Shown in pieces: positions 36,538-45,033 of a DNA stretch of 64,000 nt. Within the stretch, counting starts at the first letter, position 1, and each line of letters starts with the position of its first letter. A program made the translations under genes and the position numbers. The stretch lies in NCBI GenBank assembly GCA_947442105.1, contig CANEVH010000010.1, positions 1-64,000 on the forward strand, written 5' to 3'. The notes below the pieces were generated by a model. The model saw nothing but the letters and a program-made list of their open reading frames with translations. It made no database searches and was not told the DNA's origin. Origin of the DNA: Comamonadaceae bacterium. Its GTDB lineage: Bacteria; Pseudomonadota; Gammaproteobacteria; Burkholderiales; Burkholderiaceae_C.

Positions 36538-37905
36538 ATGACTGAACAAAAAACCATGAATTTCAACGACCTAGAGCAGTGGCTCAACGAGCGCCGGGTC
36601 ACCGAAGTGGAATGCCTGGTGCCCGACTTGACCGGGGTGGCGCGCGGCAAAATTTTGCCCCGCGCCAAGTTCACCGAAGACCGGGGCATGCGTCTGCCCC
36701 AGGCCATCGTGGCCATGGGCGTGACGGGCGAGTTTCCCGAAAGCGGCCCGTACTACGACGTGATTGACCCGACCGACAAGGACATGCAACTGCGCCCGGA
36801 CCCGTCCTCGGTGCGCATCGTGCCTTGGGCGACCGACCCCACTGCGCAGGTGATTCATGATTGTTTTGACCACGCCGGCAACCTGGTGCCTTTTGCCCCG
36901 CGCAGCGTGCTGCGCAAGGTGTGCGATTTGTTTGCCGCCGAGGGCTTGCAGCCCATCGTAGCGCCCGAGCTGGAGTTTTACCTCACCGCGCGCAACACCG
37001 ACCCCAATACCTTGCTCAAGGCGCCCATTGGCCGCAGCGGCCGGGCCGAGACTTCGCGCCAGGCCTACAGCATTGACGCCGTGAACGAATTTGACCCGCT
37101 GTTTGAAGAGATTTACGACTACAGCGACAAGATGGAACTCAACGTGGACACGCTGATCCACGAAGTGGGCGCTGGGCAAATGGAGATCAACTTTTTCCAC
37201 AACAAGCCGCTGGGTCTGGCCGACGAGGTGTTTTTCTTTAAGCGCACGGTGCGCGAGGCGGCGCTGCGCCACGATATGTACGCTACCTTCATGGCCAAGC
37301 CGATTGCCGGTGAGCCCGGCAGCGCCATGCACGTGCACCAAAGCCTGGTGGATGTGGCCAGCGGCAAAAACGTGTTCAGTAATGAAGACGGCACGCCGTC
37401 CGAGATGTTTATGCACTACATCGGCGGCTTGCAGCGCTACATTCCGGCGGCCATGGTGCTGGTGGCGCCCTATGTGAACAGCTACCGCCGCCTGAGCCGC
37501 AATTCGGCCGCGCCCATCAACATCGAGTGGGGCTATGACAACCGCACGGTGGGCATTCGCTCGCCAATTTCTACCCCTGCCGCGCGCCGGGTAGAAAACC
37601 GGGTAATCGGCTCAGACGCCAACCCGTATGTGGCCATGGCTATGACTCTGGCCTGCGGCTACCTGGGCATCAAAAACAAGATCAAACCCAAGCCGGAGAT
37701 GAAGGGCGACGCCTATTTGGCGCCCTATGCGCTGCCGCGCAGCCTCGGTGAGGCGCTGGACTGGCTGCGCCGCGAGTCGGATTTGCACGAAGTGCTGGGC
37801 AAGGAGTTCATCACCGTGTACTCGGAAATCAAAGAGCTGGAGTTCGACGAATTCATGAAAGTTATCTCCCCCTGGGAGCGCGAGCACCTGCTGTTGCACG
37901 TTTGA
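36538..37905 (+). CDS. puuA: Glutamine synthetase family, gamma-glutamylputrescine synthetase-like
   Basis: A 455-residue glutamine-synthetase-fold ligase. The N-terminal beta-grasp segment has TEVECLVPDLTGVARGKILP, the catalytic barrel PELEFYLT, GAGQMEINF, the histidine segment GSAMHVHQSL, NSYRRL and the arginine-rich NRTVGIRSP. Together with the puuB homologue, this suggests ATP-dependent joining of glutamate to putrescine. I choose ATG 36538 because AAGGA lies about nine bases ahead; ATG 36529 is possible. The track start overlaps puuB by 4 bases and would add 28 residues. Confidence 0.88.
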   Translation: MTEQKTMNFNDLEQWLNERRVTEVECLVPDLTGVARGKILPRAKFTEDRGMRLPQAIVAMGVTGEFPESGPYYDVIDPTDKDMQLRPDPSSVRIVPWATDPTAQVIHDCFDHAGNLVPFAPRSVLRKVCDLFAAEGLQPIVAPELEFYLTARNTDPNTLLKAPIGRSGRAETSRQAYSIDAVNEFDPLFEEIYDYSDKMELNVDTLIHEVGAGQMEINFFHNKPLGLADEVFFFKRTVREAALRHDMYATFMAKPIAGEPGSAMHVHQSLVDVASGKNVFSNEDGTPSEMFMHYIGGLQRYIPAAMVLVAPYVNSYRRLSRNSAAPINIEWGYDNRTVGIRSPISTPAARRVENRVIGSDANPYVAMAMTLACGYLGIKNKIKPKPEMKGDAYLAPYALPRSLGEALDWLRRESDLHEVLGKEFITVYSEIKELEFDEFMKVISPWEREHLLLHV

Positions 37906-37946
37906 AGCGCGTATTGCCACCCACGTTAACCAACAAGACCGATCCC

Positions 37947-39344
37947 ATGAATGCCCCACTAGACACCAAACACATCCAGGAAATGGACAGCGCGCATTTC
38001 CTCCACCCCTTTACCGACTTCAAAGACCTCAATAGCCGGGGCGCGCGGGTGATTGCCGAGGCCCGGGATATTTACGTCTGGGACTCGGAGGGCAAACGCA
38101 TGTTGGATGCGATGAGCGGACTGTGGTGCGTCAACGTGGGCTATGGCCGCCAAGAATTGGCCGACGCGGCGCACGCGCAAATGCTCAAGCTGCCTTACTA
38201 CAACAGCTTTTTCCAGACCACCAATGTGCCGGCCGCCACCCTGGCCGCCAAGCTGGCATCACTGGCGCCCACGGTGGGCGACCGCAGTTTTGAGCATATC
38301 TTTTACTCGTCCAGCGGCAGCGAGAGCAACGACTCCAACGTGCGCATGGTGCGCCGCTACTGGGATTTGCTGGGTCAGCCTGAGCGCAAAGTCATCATCG
38401 GCCGCGTCAACGGCTACCACGGCAGCACCATGGCCGGGGCCTCGCTGGGCGGCATGAGCGGCATGCACGCCCAGGGCGATTTGCCCATTCCCAATATCAC
38501 CCACATCGAGCAGCCTTACTTTTTCGAAAAAGGCCTGCCTGGCGAAAGCAGCGACGCCTTTGGCATTCGCGCTGCGGGCTGGCTGGAGGCAAAAATCCTG
38601 GAAATCGGCGCCGATAAAGTGGCGGCCTTTATTGGCGAGCCGGTGCAAGGGGCGGGCGGCGTCATCATTCCACCCGCCACCTACTGGCCCGAGATTCAGC
38701 GCATTGTGGACAAGTACGGCATCTTGCTGATAAGCGACGAGGTGATTTGCGCCTTTGGCCGCGTGGGCCACTGGTTTGCCTATGAGAAATTTGGCTACAG
38801 GCCCGACCTGGTGACTTTTGCCAAGGCGATTACCAGCGGCTACATCCCGCTGGGTGGCGTGATGGTGGGCAACCGCGTGGCCCAAGTGCTGATCGAACAA
38901 GGCGGCGAGTTCAACCACGGCTACACCTACAGCGGCCACCCTGTGGCCTGTTCGGTGGCGCTGGCCAACCTCGAAATCATGGAACGCGAAAACCTGGTGG
39001 GCCGGGTGCGTGACGATGTGGGGCCTTACTTGGCGCAAAAATTTGCAGAACTCAGTGCGCACCCGCTGGTGGGTGTGGCAGAGACATGCGGGCTGATGGC
39101 AGGCTTGGTGCTGGTGAAAGACAAAGCGAACAAAACCCCGTTCCCCGCTGAGTTGGAAGTGGGTATGCGCTGCCGCGCCCACTGCTTTGCCAACGGCTTG
39201 ATCATGCGCGCCGTAGGCGACCGCATGATTATTGCGCCGCCGCTCACCATTACTCACGCCCAGATTGACGAACTCATTGGGCTCATCCACCGCGTTTTGG
39301 ACCTGACGCTGGCCGACGCCCAAGCGGCAGGCTGGCGAGATTGA
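37947..39344 (+). CDS. spuC: Class III aminotransferase, putrescine-pyruvate aminotransferase-like
   Basis: A PLP enzyme of 465 residues from ATG 37947 (MNAPLDTKHIQEMDSAHFLHPFTD). The sequence closely follows SpuC/YhxA-type transaminases: SGLWCVNVGYGR, SSGSESNDSNVRMVRRYWDL, GRVNGYHGSTMAGASLGG, ISDEVICAFGR and the PLP lysine in FAKAITSGYIPLGG. SpuC converts putrescine plus pyruvate to 4-aminobutanal and alanine. It offers a second route parallel to the puu pair; beta-alanine or other omega-amino substrates cannot be excluded. puuA ends 41 bases upstream. Confidence 0.9.
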   Translation: MNAPLDTKHIQEMDSAHFLHPFTDFKDLNSRGARVIAEARDIYVWDSEGKRMLDAMSGLWCVNVGYGRQELADAAHAQMLKLPYYNSFFQTTNVPAATLAAKLASLAPTVGDRSFEHIFYSSSGSESNDSNVRMVRRYWDLLGQPERKVIIGRVNGYHGSTMAGASLGGMSGMHAQGDLPIPNITHIEQPYFFEKGLPGESSDAFGIRAAGWLEAKILEIGADKVAAFIGEPVQGAGGVIIPPATYWPEIQRIVDKYGILLISDEVICAFGRVGHWFAYEKFGYRPDLVTFAKAITSGYIPLGGVMVGNRVAQVLIEQGGEFNHGYTYSGHPVACSVALANLEIMERENLVGRVRDDVGPYLAQKFAELSAHPLVGVAETCGLMAGLVLVKDKANKTPFPAELEVGMRCRAHCFANGLIMRAVGDRMIIAPPLTITHAQIDELIGLIHRVLDLTLADAQAAGWRD

Positions 39345-39348
39345 CTCC

Positions 39349-39354
39349 TATAAT
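39349..39354 (+). promoter_or_regulatory. Perfect -10 TATAAT before potF
   Basis: A consensus TATAAT at 39349-39354 directly after the spuC stop, 62 bases before the potF start. I find no good -35 at 17 bases, so its use is not certain, but it suggests an internal promoter for the importer genes. Confidence 0.45.
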
Positions 39355-39415
39355 TTTCCTCGGCTCTGTATTGCCTCCCCGTAATTTGATTTCCCCTCTT
39401 TTTTTGGAGATTCCT

Positions 39416-40561
39416 ATGATGAAAAAGTACCTTTGGCCTTTAACGCTCAGCGCGCTCGCCCTTGCAGCCTGCGGTAAAAAAGAAGAAGCGCCGGCACCTG
39501 TTGCCAGCGCGCCGGTGGCGGCAGCGCCCGCCGAAGAAAAAGTACTCAACATCTACAACTGGCCTGACTATGTGCCCGAGGGCATGATTGCAGCGTTCGA
39601 GAAAGAAACTGGCATCAAGGTCAACTACGACACCTTCGAGACCAACGAGGCGCTCAACGCCAAGCTGGTGGCGGGAAATACGGGCTACGACATTGTGGTG
39701 CCCGGAACCACCTTCAGCCCGGCGCAAACAGAAGCCGGCTTCTTCCAGCCCTTGGACCGCGCCAAACTCAAGAACTACGGCAATCTCGACCCCGCCATCA
39801 TGATGGGCTTGGTCAAGGCCGATCCGGGCAACAAACACCTGGTGCCCTGGGCCTGGGGCTTTACCACCGTAGGCATTAACCGCACCAAGGTAGAAAAAGC
39901 CCTGGGCAAGCTGCCCATGCCTGAAAACGCCTGGGACCTGGTCTTCAAGCCCGAGTACACCGCCAAGCTCAAGTCCTGCGGCATTGCTTACCTGGATTCA
40001 CCCACCGAAATCATTCCGCCCGCGCTGCACTACATTGGCAAAGACGCGTATTCCAATGACCCAGCCGACCACAAGGCTGCTGCCGAGATGCTGGCCAAGG
40101 TGCGCAAGGACGTGCGCATTTTTAGCTCCACCATGATTGACGACATCTCCGGTGGCAAAGCCTGCGCGGTGGTGGGCTGGTCGGGTGATGTGAACATTGC
40201 CGCCGGTCGCGCCAAGGAAAACGGCTCCAAAGACGTGATTGAAGCCTTGCTGCCCAGCACTGGCGCGCTGGTGTTCTATGACACCATGGCCATCACCAAA
40301 GACGCCAAGCACCCTGACAATGCGCACGCCTTTATCGACTTCTACCTGCGCGCAGAAAACGGCGCCCGCATGGCCGACGAGATGAGCTACTCCACCGGCA
40401 ACAAGGCTGCGCTGGAGAAGATGAAGCCCGAAGTGGCGGCTAACAAAACCATTTTTGTGGACGCCGAGTTCGCCCAAAAGCTGGTGGCGCCTGGCAAGTT
40501 CACCAATGAAGGGCGTGAATCGGTGGCTAACGCCTACAACGCATTCAAAAAGGGCAAGTAA
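39416..40561 (+). CDS. potF: Putrescine/polyamine-binding lipoprotein (PotF/SpuD-like)
   Basis: Periplasmic substrate-binding protein, 381 residues, ATG 39416 with GGAG six bases upstream. It has a lipoprotein signal with LALAAC and Cys19, then an Ala/Pro linker, and the PotD/F fold beginning VLNIYNWPDYVPEGMIAAFEKETGIKV. Later features, NAWDLVFKPEYTAKLKSCG and SYSTGNKAA, match PotF. The specificity (putrescine or spermidine) is inferred from the surrounding catabolic genes. It is followed by an internal terminator-like hairpin before the ATPase gene, consistent with higher expression than the other subunits. Confidence 0.93.
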   Translation: MMKKYLWPLTLSALALAACGKKEEAPAPVASAPVAAAPAEEKVLNIYNWPDYVPEGMIAAFEKETGIKVNYDTFETNEALNAKLVAGNTGYDIVVPGTTFSPAQTEAGFFQPLDRAKLKNYGNLDPAIMMGLVKADPGNKHLVPWAWGFTTVGINRTKVEKALGKLPMPENAWDLVFKPEYTAKLKSCGIAYLDSPTEIIPPALHYIGKDAYSNDPADHKAAAEMLAKVRKDVRIFSSTMIDDISGGKACAVVGWSGDVNIAAGRAKENGSKDVIEALLPSTGALVFYDTMAITKDAKHPDNAHAFIDFYLRAENGARMADEMSYSTGNKAALEKMKPEVAANKTIFVDAEFAQKLVAPGKFTNEGRESVANAYNAFKKGK

Positions 40562-40581
40562 GCCCCTTTGATTGCACCCTC

Positions 40582-40624
40582 AGGGCTGTTTGTACGCTAG
40601 GTATAAACAGCCCTTTTTGTTTTC
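40582..40624 (+). terminator. Terminator between potF and the transporter ATPase
   Basis: AGGGCTGTTT (40582-40591) pairs exactly with AAACAGCCCT (40605-40614), followed by TTTTTGTTTTC. Because the potGHI genes continue after it in the same direction, it likely lets most transcripts end after potF and a fraction read through, or separate transcripts start later. Confidence 0.85.
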
Positions 40625-40671
40625 TGTTGGGCAGCACCGCCGCCCCACAAGCCAAAGAGAAGGAAGTAGGA

Positions 40672-41769
40672 ATGTCGCAAGTCCACACCGCCGATTACCT
40701 GGTGACCGAGAAACTGGTCAAACGCTTTGACGAGGCGGTGGCGGTGGACGATGTGTCCCTGTCGATTGCCAAGGGCGAAATCTTTGCGCTGCTGGGTAGC
40801 TCGGGCTGCGGCAAGTCCACGCTGCTGCGCATGCTGGCGGGCTTTGAGTCGCCCACCTCTGGCCGCATTTTGCTGGGCGGCCAAGATGTGGCCCAATTCG
40901 CGCCTTACGACAGGCCTATGAACATGATGTTCCAGTCCTACGCGCTGTTCCCGCACCTGGACATTTGGGAGAACGTGGCCTTTGGCCTCAAGCGCGAAGG
41001 CCTGCCGCGCGACGAAATCAAGCTGCGCGTGGGCGAAATGCTGGACTTGGTGCAACTCGGCGTTTTTGCCAAGCGCAAGCCCCACCAGCTCTCGGGCGGG
41101 CAGCAGCAGCGTGTGGCGCTGGCGCGCAGCCTGGCCAAACGGCCCAAGTTGCTGTTGCTTGACGAGCCGTTGGGCGCGTTGGACAAAAAGCTGCGCGAGC
41201 AAACCCAGTTTGAGCTGGTCAACATCATTGAGAAAGTGGGTGTCACCTGCGTCATGGTCACCCACGACCAAGAAGAGGCCATGACCATGGCCAACCGCAT
41301 TGCGGTGATGAGCAAGGGCCGCGTGCTGCAAGTGGGCTCGCCCGAAGAGGTGTACGAGCACCCGGCCAACCGCTTTGTGGCGGACTTTATTGGCAATGTG
41401 AACCTGATCGAGGGCAAGCTCAGCGTCGACGAGCCCGACCATTGCGCGGTGACCACTGGCATTGGCGTGGTTTCGGTGGGCCACGGTATCAGCGGCGCGC
41501 TCAATATGCCGGTAGCAGTCGCCATCCGCCCCGAAAAGCTGGAAATCAGCAAAACGCGGCCCGATGTGGGCTTCAACCTTTTTCACGGCACGGTGAAGGA
41601 AATTGCCTACTTTGGCTCTTACAACACCTACATCGTGCTGGCCAGCGACGGTAGCCGCCTCAAGATCACCGAGGCCAACACCTCGCGCCACGACCTGAGC
41701 GACATTACCTGGGAAGACCCGGTGTATTTTTGGTGGGACGACCGCGCCGCCGTGGTGCTGCGCTCATAA
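40672..41769 (+). CDS. potG: Polyamine ABC transporter ATP-binding protein (PotG-like)
   Basis: ATPase of the polyamine importer, 365 residues from ATG 40672 (MSQVHTADYLVTEKLVKRF); the track start at 40627 has no better support. Walker A GSSGCGKST, the QSYALFPHLDIWENVAFGLK segment, signature LSGGQQQRVALARSL, Walker B LLLLDEPLGALD and the C-terminal TOBE regulatory domain (AVAIRPEKLEISKTRPD) fit PotA/PotG. A good purine-rich ribosome site, AGAAGGAAG, lies upstream. potH begins 11 bases after the stop. Confidence 0.95.
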   Translation: MSQVHTADYLVTEKLVKRFDEAVAVDDVSLSIAKGEIFALLGSSGCGKSTLLRMLAGFESPTSGRILLGGQDVAQFAPYDRPMNMMFQSYALFPHLDIWENVAFGLKREGLPRDEIKLRVGEMLDLVQLGVFAKRKPHQLSGGQQQRVALARSLAKRPKLLLLDEPLGALDKKLREQTQFELVNIIEKVGVTCVMVTHDQEEAMTMANRIAVMSKGRVLQVGSPEEVYEHPANRFVADFIGNVNLIEGKLSVDEPDHCAVTTGIGVVSVGHGISGALNMPVAVAIRPEKLEISKTRPDVGFNLFHGTVKEIAYFGSYNTYIVLASDGSRLKITEANTSRHDLSDITWEDPVYFWWDDRAAVVLRS

Positions 41770-41780
41770 GGAGGCCTGCC

Positions 41781-42704
41781 ATGCAACGCATCCTCTCCCG
41801 CTTGCCCGGTCGCAGTGTTGTGATCGGCGTGCCCTTTACCTGGTTGGGCGTGTTCTTTTTTCTGCCGTTTTGCATCCTGCTCTACATCAGCTTTGTGGAC
41901 ATGGGCGGCGACATCCATCCCTTTCAGCCCATCTGGGACCCGCAAACAGGCATTCTGAGTCTCAAGTACGAGAACTACTGGTCCATCTTTCGCACCGGCG
42001 AAGGTGGCGAACTGTTCAAAACCCTGTATGTGGAAGCCTATGCGCGCTCTGTGTGGTACGCGCTATGGACTGCAGTGCTGTGTCTGGTGATTGGCTACCC
42101 GTTTGCCTACTTTATTGCGCGCTCGCCCGCCAGCGTGCGCCCGGCGCTGTTGATGATGGTGATGCTGCCGTTTTGGACCTCGTTTTTGCTGCGGGTCTAT
42201 GCCTGGAAAGGTATCTTGGCTGACCAAGGCGTGCTCAACAAGGTGTTGATGGCGTTGGGAATCGTGTCCGAGCCCATTCAAATGCTTTACACGAATGTCT
42301 CCATGCTGGTGGGCATGACCTACGTTTACCTGCCTTTCATGGTGCTGCCGCTGTACGCCAACTTGGTCAAGATGGATTTCCGCTTGTTGGAAGCCGCCTA
42401 TGACTTGGGCGCCTCGCCCTTCAAGGCCTTTTGGCTGGTGACCGTGCCCTTGTCCAAGGCGGGCATCGTGGCGGGGTTTATGCTGGTGTTCATTCCCTGC
42501 GTGGGTGAATTTGTGATTCCTTCCCTGCTGGGCGGGCCAGAAAACTTCATGATTGGCCGCGTGGTGTGGGACGAAATGTTCACCAGCAACAACTGGCCAC
42601 GCGCCAGTGCGTTGGCCGTGGCCATGATCGGGCTCATCATCATTCCCTTGGCTATTTATTACCAGTACAGCGGCGATACAGGCCCTGGGCCTGACAAGAA
42701 GTAA
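41781..42704 (+). CDS. potH: Polyamine ABC transporter permease (PotH-like)
   Basis: Inner-membrane permease, 307 residues, with six hydrophobic segments and the ABC-permease EAA-like loop (EAAYDLGASPFKAFWLVTVPLSKAGI). The start is ATG 41781 after AAGGAGGCCTGCC. Features of PotB/PotH are the WKGILADQGVLNKVL loop, and VGEFVIPSLLGGPENFMIG. It forms the channel together with the next gene, ten bases downstream. Confidence 0.94.
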   Translation: MQRILSRLPGRSVVIGVPFTWLGVFFFLPFCILLYISFVDMGGDIHPFQPIWDPQTGILSLKYENYWSIFRTGEGGELFKTLYVEAYARSVWYALWTAVLCLVIGYPFAYFIARSPASVRPALLMMVMLPFWTSFLLRVYAWKGILADQGVLNKVLMALGIVSEPIQMLYTNVSMLVGMTYVYLPFMVLPLYANLVKMDFRLLEAAYDLGASPFKAFWLVTVPLSKAGIVAGFMLVFIPCVGEFVIPSLLGGPENFMIGRVVWDEMFTSNNWPRASALAVAMIGLIIIPLAIYYQYSGDTGPGPDKK

Positions 42705-42714
42705 GGCAGCCACC

Positions 42715-43575
42715 ATGAAAACTTTTTTGGAAAAGCATTTCGGCAAAGTCTGGATGGCGCTGGTGTTCTTGTTTTTGTACATCCCGCTGTTTTTCATGAT
42801 GGTGTTCTCGTTCAACAGCACCCGCCAGGACGCTAACTTCACCGGTTTTTCGCTGCGCTGGTACGAGGCGCTGGGCAAAGACACCAAGATCGTGGAGGGC
42901 TTTTGGCTCTCCTTGCAGGTGGCCGCTGTCACCGGGGTGCTGTCGGCGGTGTTGGGCACTTTTGCCGCTTTTGTGTTGGTGCGCTACCGCCGGTTTTGGG
43001 GTCGCACCGTGTTTTCCGGCATGGTGAACGCACCCTTGGTGATGCCCGAGGTGGTGATTGGCCTGTCCTTGCTGCTGCTGATGGTGGGCGTGCAAAACGC
43101 CTTTGGCTGGCCCGAGCGGGGGTTTATGACCATTGTGCTGGGCCACACACTCTTGGGCATGGCCTACGGCATGGTGGTGATTCAGTCGCGCTTGCTTGAA
43201 GTCAACCGCGCGCTCGAAGAGGCCGCTATGGACTTGGGTGCCCGACCGTTTGCGGTGTTTTATTTGGTGACGCTGCCCAATATCGCCCAGGCCATTTTGG
43301 CGGCCTTTTTGCTGTCGTTCACGCTCTCGTTCGATGACGTTGTGATTTCCGAATTTTTGTCGGGTCCGGGTGTCAGCACCTTGCCGCAGGTGATTTTTGG
43401 CTACGCCCGGCGCGGCATCAATCCCACGATTTACGCCGCTGCCACGCTTTTGATAGTGACCGTCACCATCGTGATCGTGGCCTACAGCGTGTGGGTGGCG
43501 CGCCAGACGCGGCGCCGCGAGCGCGAAATCGCCGCAGCCATCCGCGCTGAAACCGCGCCCGTGCCCTCTGTTTGA
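42715..43575 (+). CDS. potI: Polyamine ABC transporter permease (PotI-like)
   Basis: Second permease, 286 residues, starting at ATG 42715. It has the PotC/PotI hallmarks YIPLFFMMVFSFNSTR, GFSLRWYEALGKD, the EAA loop EEAAMDLGARPFAVFYLVTLPNIAQAI and the FDDVVISEFLSGPGVSTLPQ segment. It completes potFGHI, typical of putrescine importers. gabT follows after 55 bases. Confidence 0.94.
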   Translation: MKTFLEKHFGKVWMALVFLFLYIPLFFMMVFSFNSTRQDANFTGFSLRWYEALGKDTKIVEGFWLSLQVAAVTGVLSAVLGTFAAFVLVRYRRFWGRTVFSGMVNAPLVMPEVVIGLSLLLLMVGVQNAFGWPERGFMTIVLGHTLLGMAYGMVVIQSRLLEVNRALEEAAMDLGARPFAVFYLVTLPNIAQAILAAFLLSFTLSFDDVVISEFLSGPGVSTLPQVIFGYARRGINPTIYAAATLLIVTVTIVIVAYSVWVARQTRRREREIAAAIRAETAPVPSV

Positions 43576-43630
43576 CGCTTGCACCGCTTTTCCTTGTCGA
43601 AACCGACTTTTCTATCCATCTAAGGCCACC

Positions 43631-44956
43631 ATGAACGCGATTTTGAAACCCGAGACCCTCGCCGCCCCCAGCAGCGTGGCCAGCACCGCCCCCGAGCTGG
43701 GCACCAATGCCGATTGGCACGCCCGCCGCCTGGCCGCCACCCCGCGTGGCGTGGGTGTGATGGGCGACTTTTTCATAGACCACGCCAAAAACGCTGAGTT
43801 GTGGGACATCGAGGGCCGCCGCTTTATTGACTTTGTGGGCGGCATTGCGGTGCTCAACACGGGTCATTTGCACCCCAAGGTGCAGGCTGCCATTGCTGCC
43901 CAATTGCAGCGATTCACCCACAGCTGCTACCAAGTGGTGCCCTACGCGGAATATGTGTCTTTGGCCGAACGCATCAATGCCATCGTTCCCATTGATGGCC
44001 CCACCAAAACGGCGCTCTTTTCCACAGGTGCCGAGGCCGTGGAAAACGCGGTCAAGATCGCCCGGTCGTATACCGGGCGCAGCGGCGTCATCGCCTTTGG
44101 CGGCGCCTTCCATGGCCGCAGCATGTTTGCGGTGGCGCTCACCGGCAAGGTGCAGCCTTACAAAGCGGGCTTTGGGCCGTTTGCGCCTGAGATTTACCAC
44201 GTGCCCTTTCCCTGCCATTGCGCCGATCTGGGCGATACCCAGCGCGCGATGGAGCAGCTCTTCAAGTGCGATATCGAGCCCAGCCGCGTCGCAGCCATTA
44301 TTTTTGAGCCCGTGCAAGGCGAGGGCGGTTTCAACCCCATCCAGGCACAGGCGGTGCACTGGCTGCGCGCACTGTGCGACCAGCACGGCATTGTGTTGAT
44401 CGCCGACGAGGTGCAAACCGGCTATGGCCGCACCGGCAAGATGTTTGCCATGGAGCATTTCGGTGTCTCCCCGGACCTGATGACCATGGCCAAGAGCATG
44501 GGCGGGGGCACCACTTTATCGGCGGTGTCCGGTCGCACCGCCATCATGGACGCGCCCAATCCTGGCGGCCTGGGCGGCACCTACGCGGGCAACCCATTGG
44601 CGGTGGCAGCAGCGCACGCAGTGCTTGATGTGATGGCAGAAGAAGGCTTGTGCGAACGTGCCCGCATCTTGGGCGAGCGCCTGCATACCCGTTTACTGGC
44701 TGCCAAAGCCAAAAATCCGTGCATCGGCGACGTGCGTGCCTTGGGCGCCATGGTCGCTTGCGACTTGGTCCACGCGGAAACCGGCGCCCCGGACGCGGAC
44801 ATGGCCAAAAAAGTACAGCAAGCCGCCCTCAAACAAGGCCTCTTGCTGCTGACCTGTGGGGTTTATGGCAACGTGCTGCGCTTCTTGTTTCCGCTCACGA
44901 TTGAAGACACGGTCTTTGACGAGGCCTTGGCTATTTTGGACAGCGCGCTCGCCTAA
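43631..44956 (+). CDS. gabT: 4-aminobutyrate aminotransferase
   Basis: PLP-dependent class III transaminase, 441 residues, moving the amino group of GABA to 2-oxoglutarate to give succinic semialdehyde. Evidence: AELWDIEGRRFIDFVGGIAVLNTGH, STGAEAVENAVKIARSYTGR, GGAFHGRS, IIFEPVQGEGGF, IADEVQTGYGRTG and the PLP lysine in MTMAKSMGGG. The N-terminus has a short 25-residue extension. Its place after the putrescine genes suits GABA formed from putrescine. No succinic semialdehyde dehydrogenase (gabD) is in the window. Confidence 0.93.
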   Translation: MNAILKPETLAAPSSVASTAPELGTNADWHARRLAATPRGVGVMGDFFIDHAKNAELWDIEGRRFIDFVGGIAVLNTGHLHPKVQAAIAAQLQRFTHSCYQVVPYAEYVSLAERINAIVPIDGPTKTALFSTGAEAVENAVKIARSYTGRSGVIAFGGAFHGRSMFAVALTGKVQPYKAGFGPFAPEIYHVPFPCHCADLGDTQRAMEQLFKCDIEPSRVAAIIFEPVQGEGGFNPIQAQAVHWLRALCDQHGIVLIADEVQTGYGRTGKMFAMEHFGVSPDLMTMAKSMGGGTTLSAVSGRTAIMDAPNPGGLGGTYAGNPLAVAAAHAVLDVMAEEGLCERARILGERLHTRLLAAKAKNPCIGDVRALGAMVACDLVHAETGAPDADMAKKVQQAALKQGLLLLTCGVYGNVLRFLFPLTIEDTVFDEALAILDSALA

Positions 44957-45033
44957 CTTTTTTCGCCCGCCGCGCATCGGGCGCGGCCTACTTCTTCTGA
45001 GCGTGCGCCACATTCAGTGGTGCGCTGTTGTTT

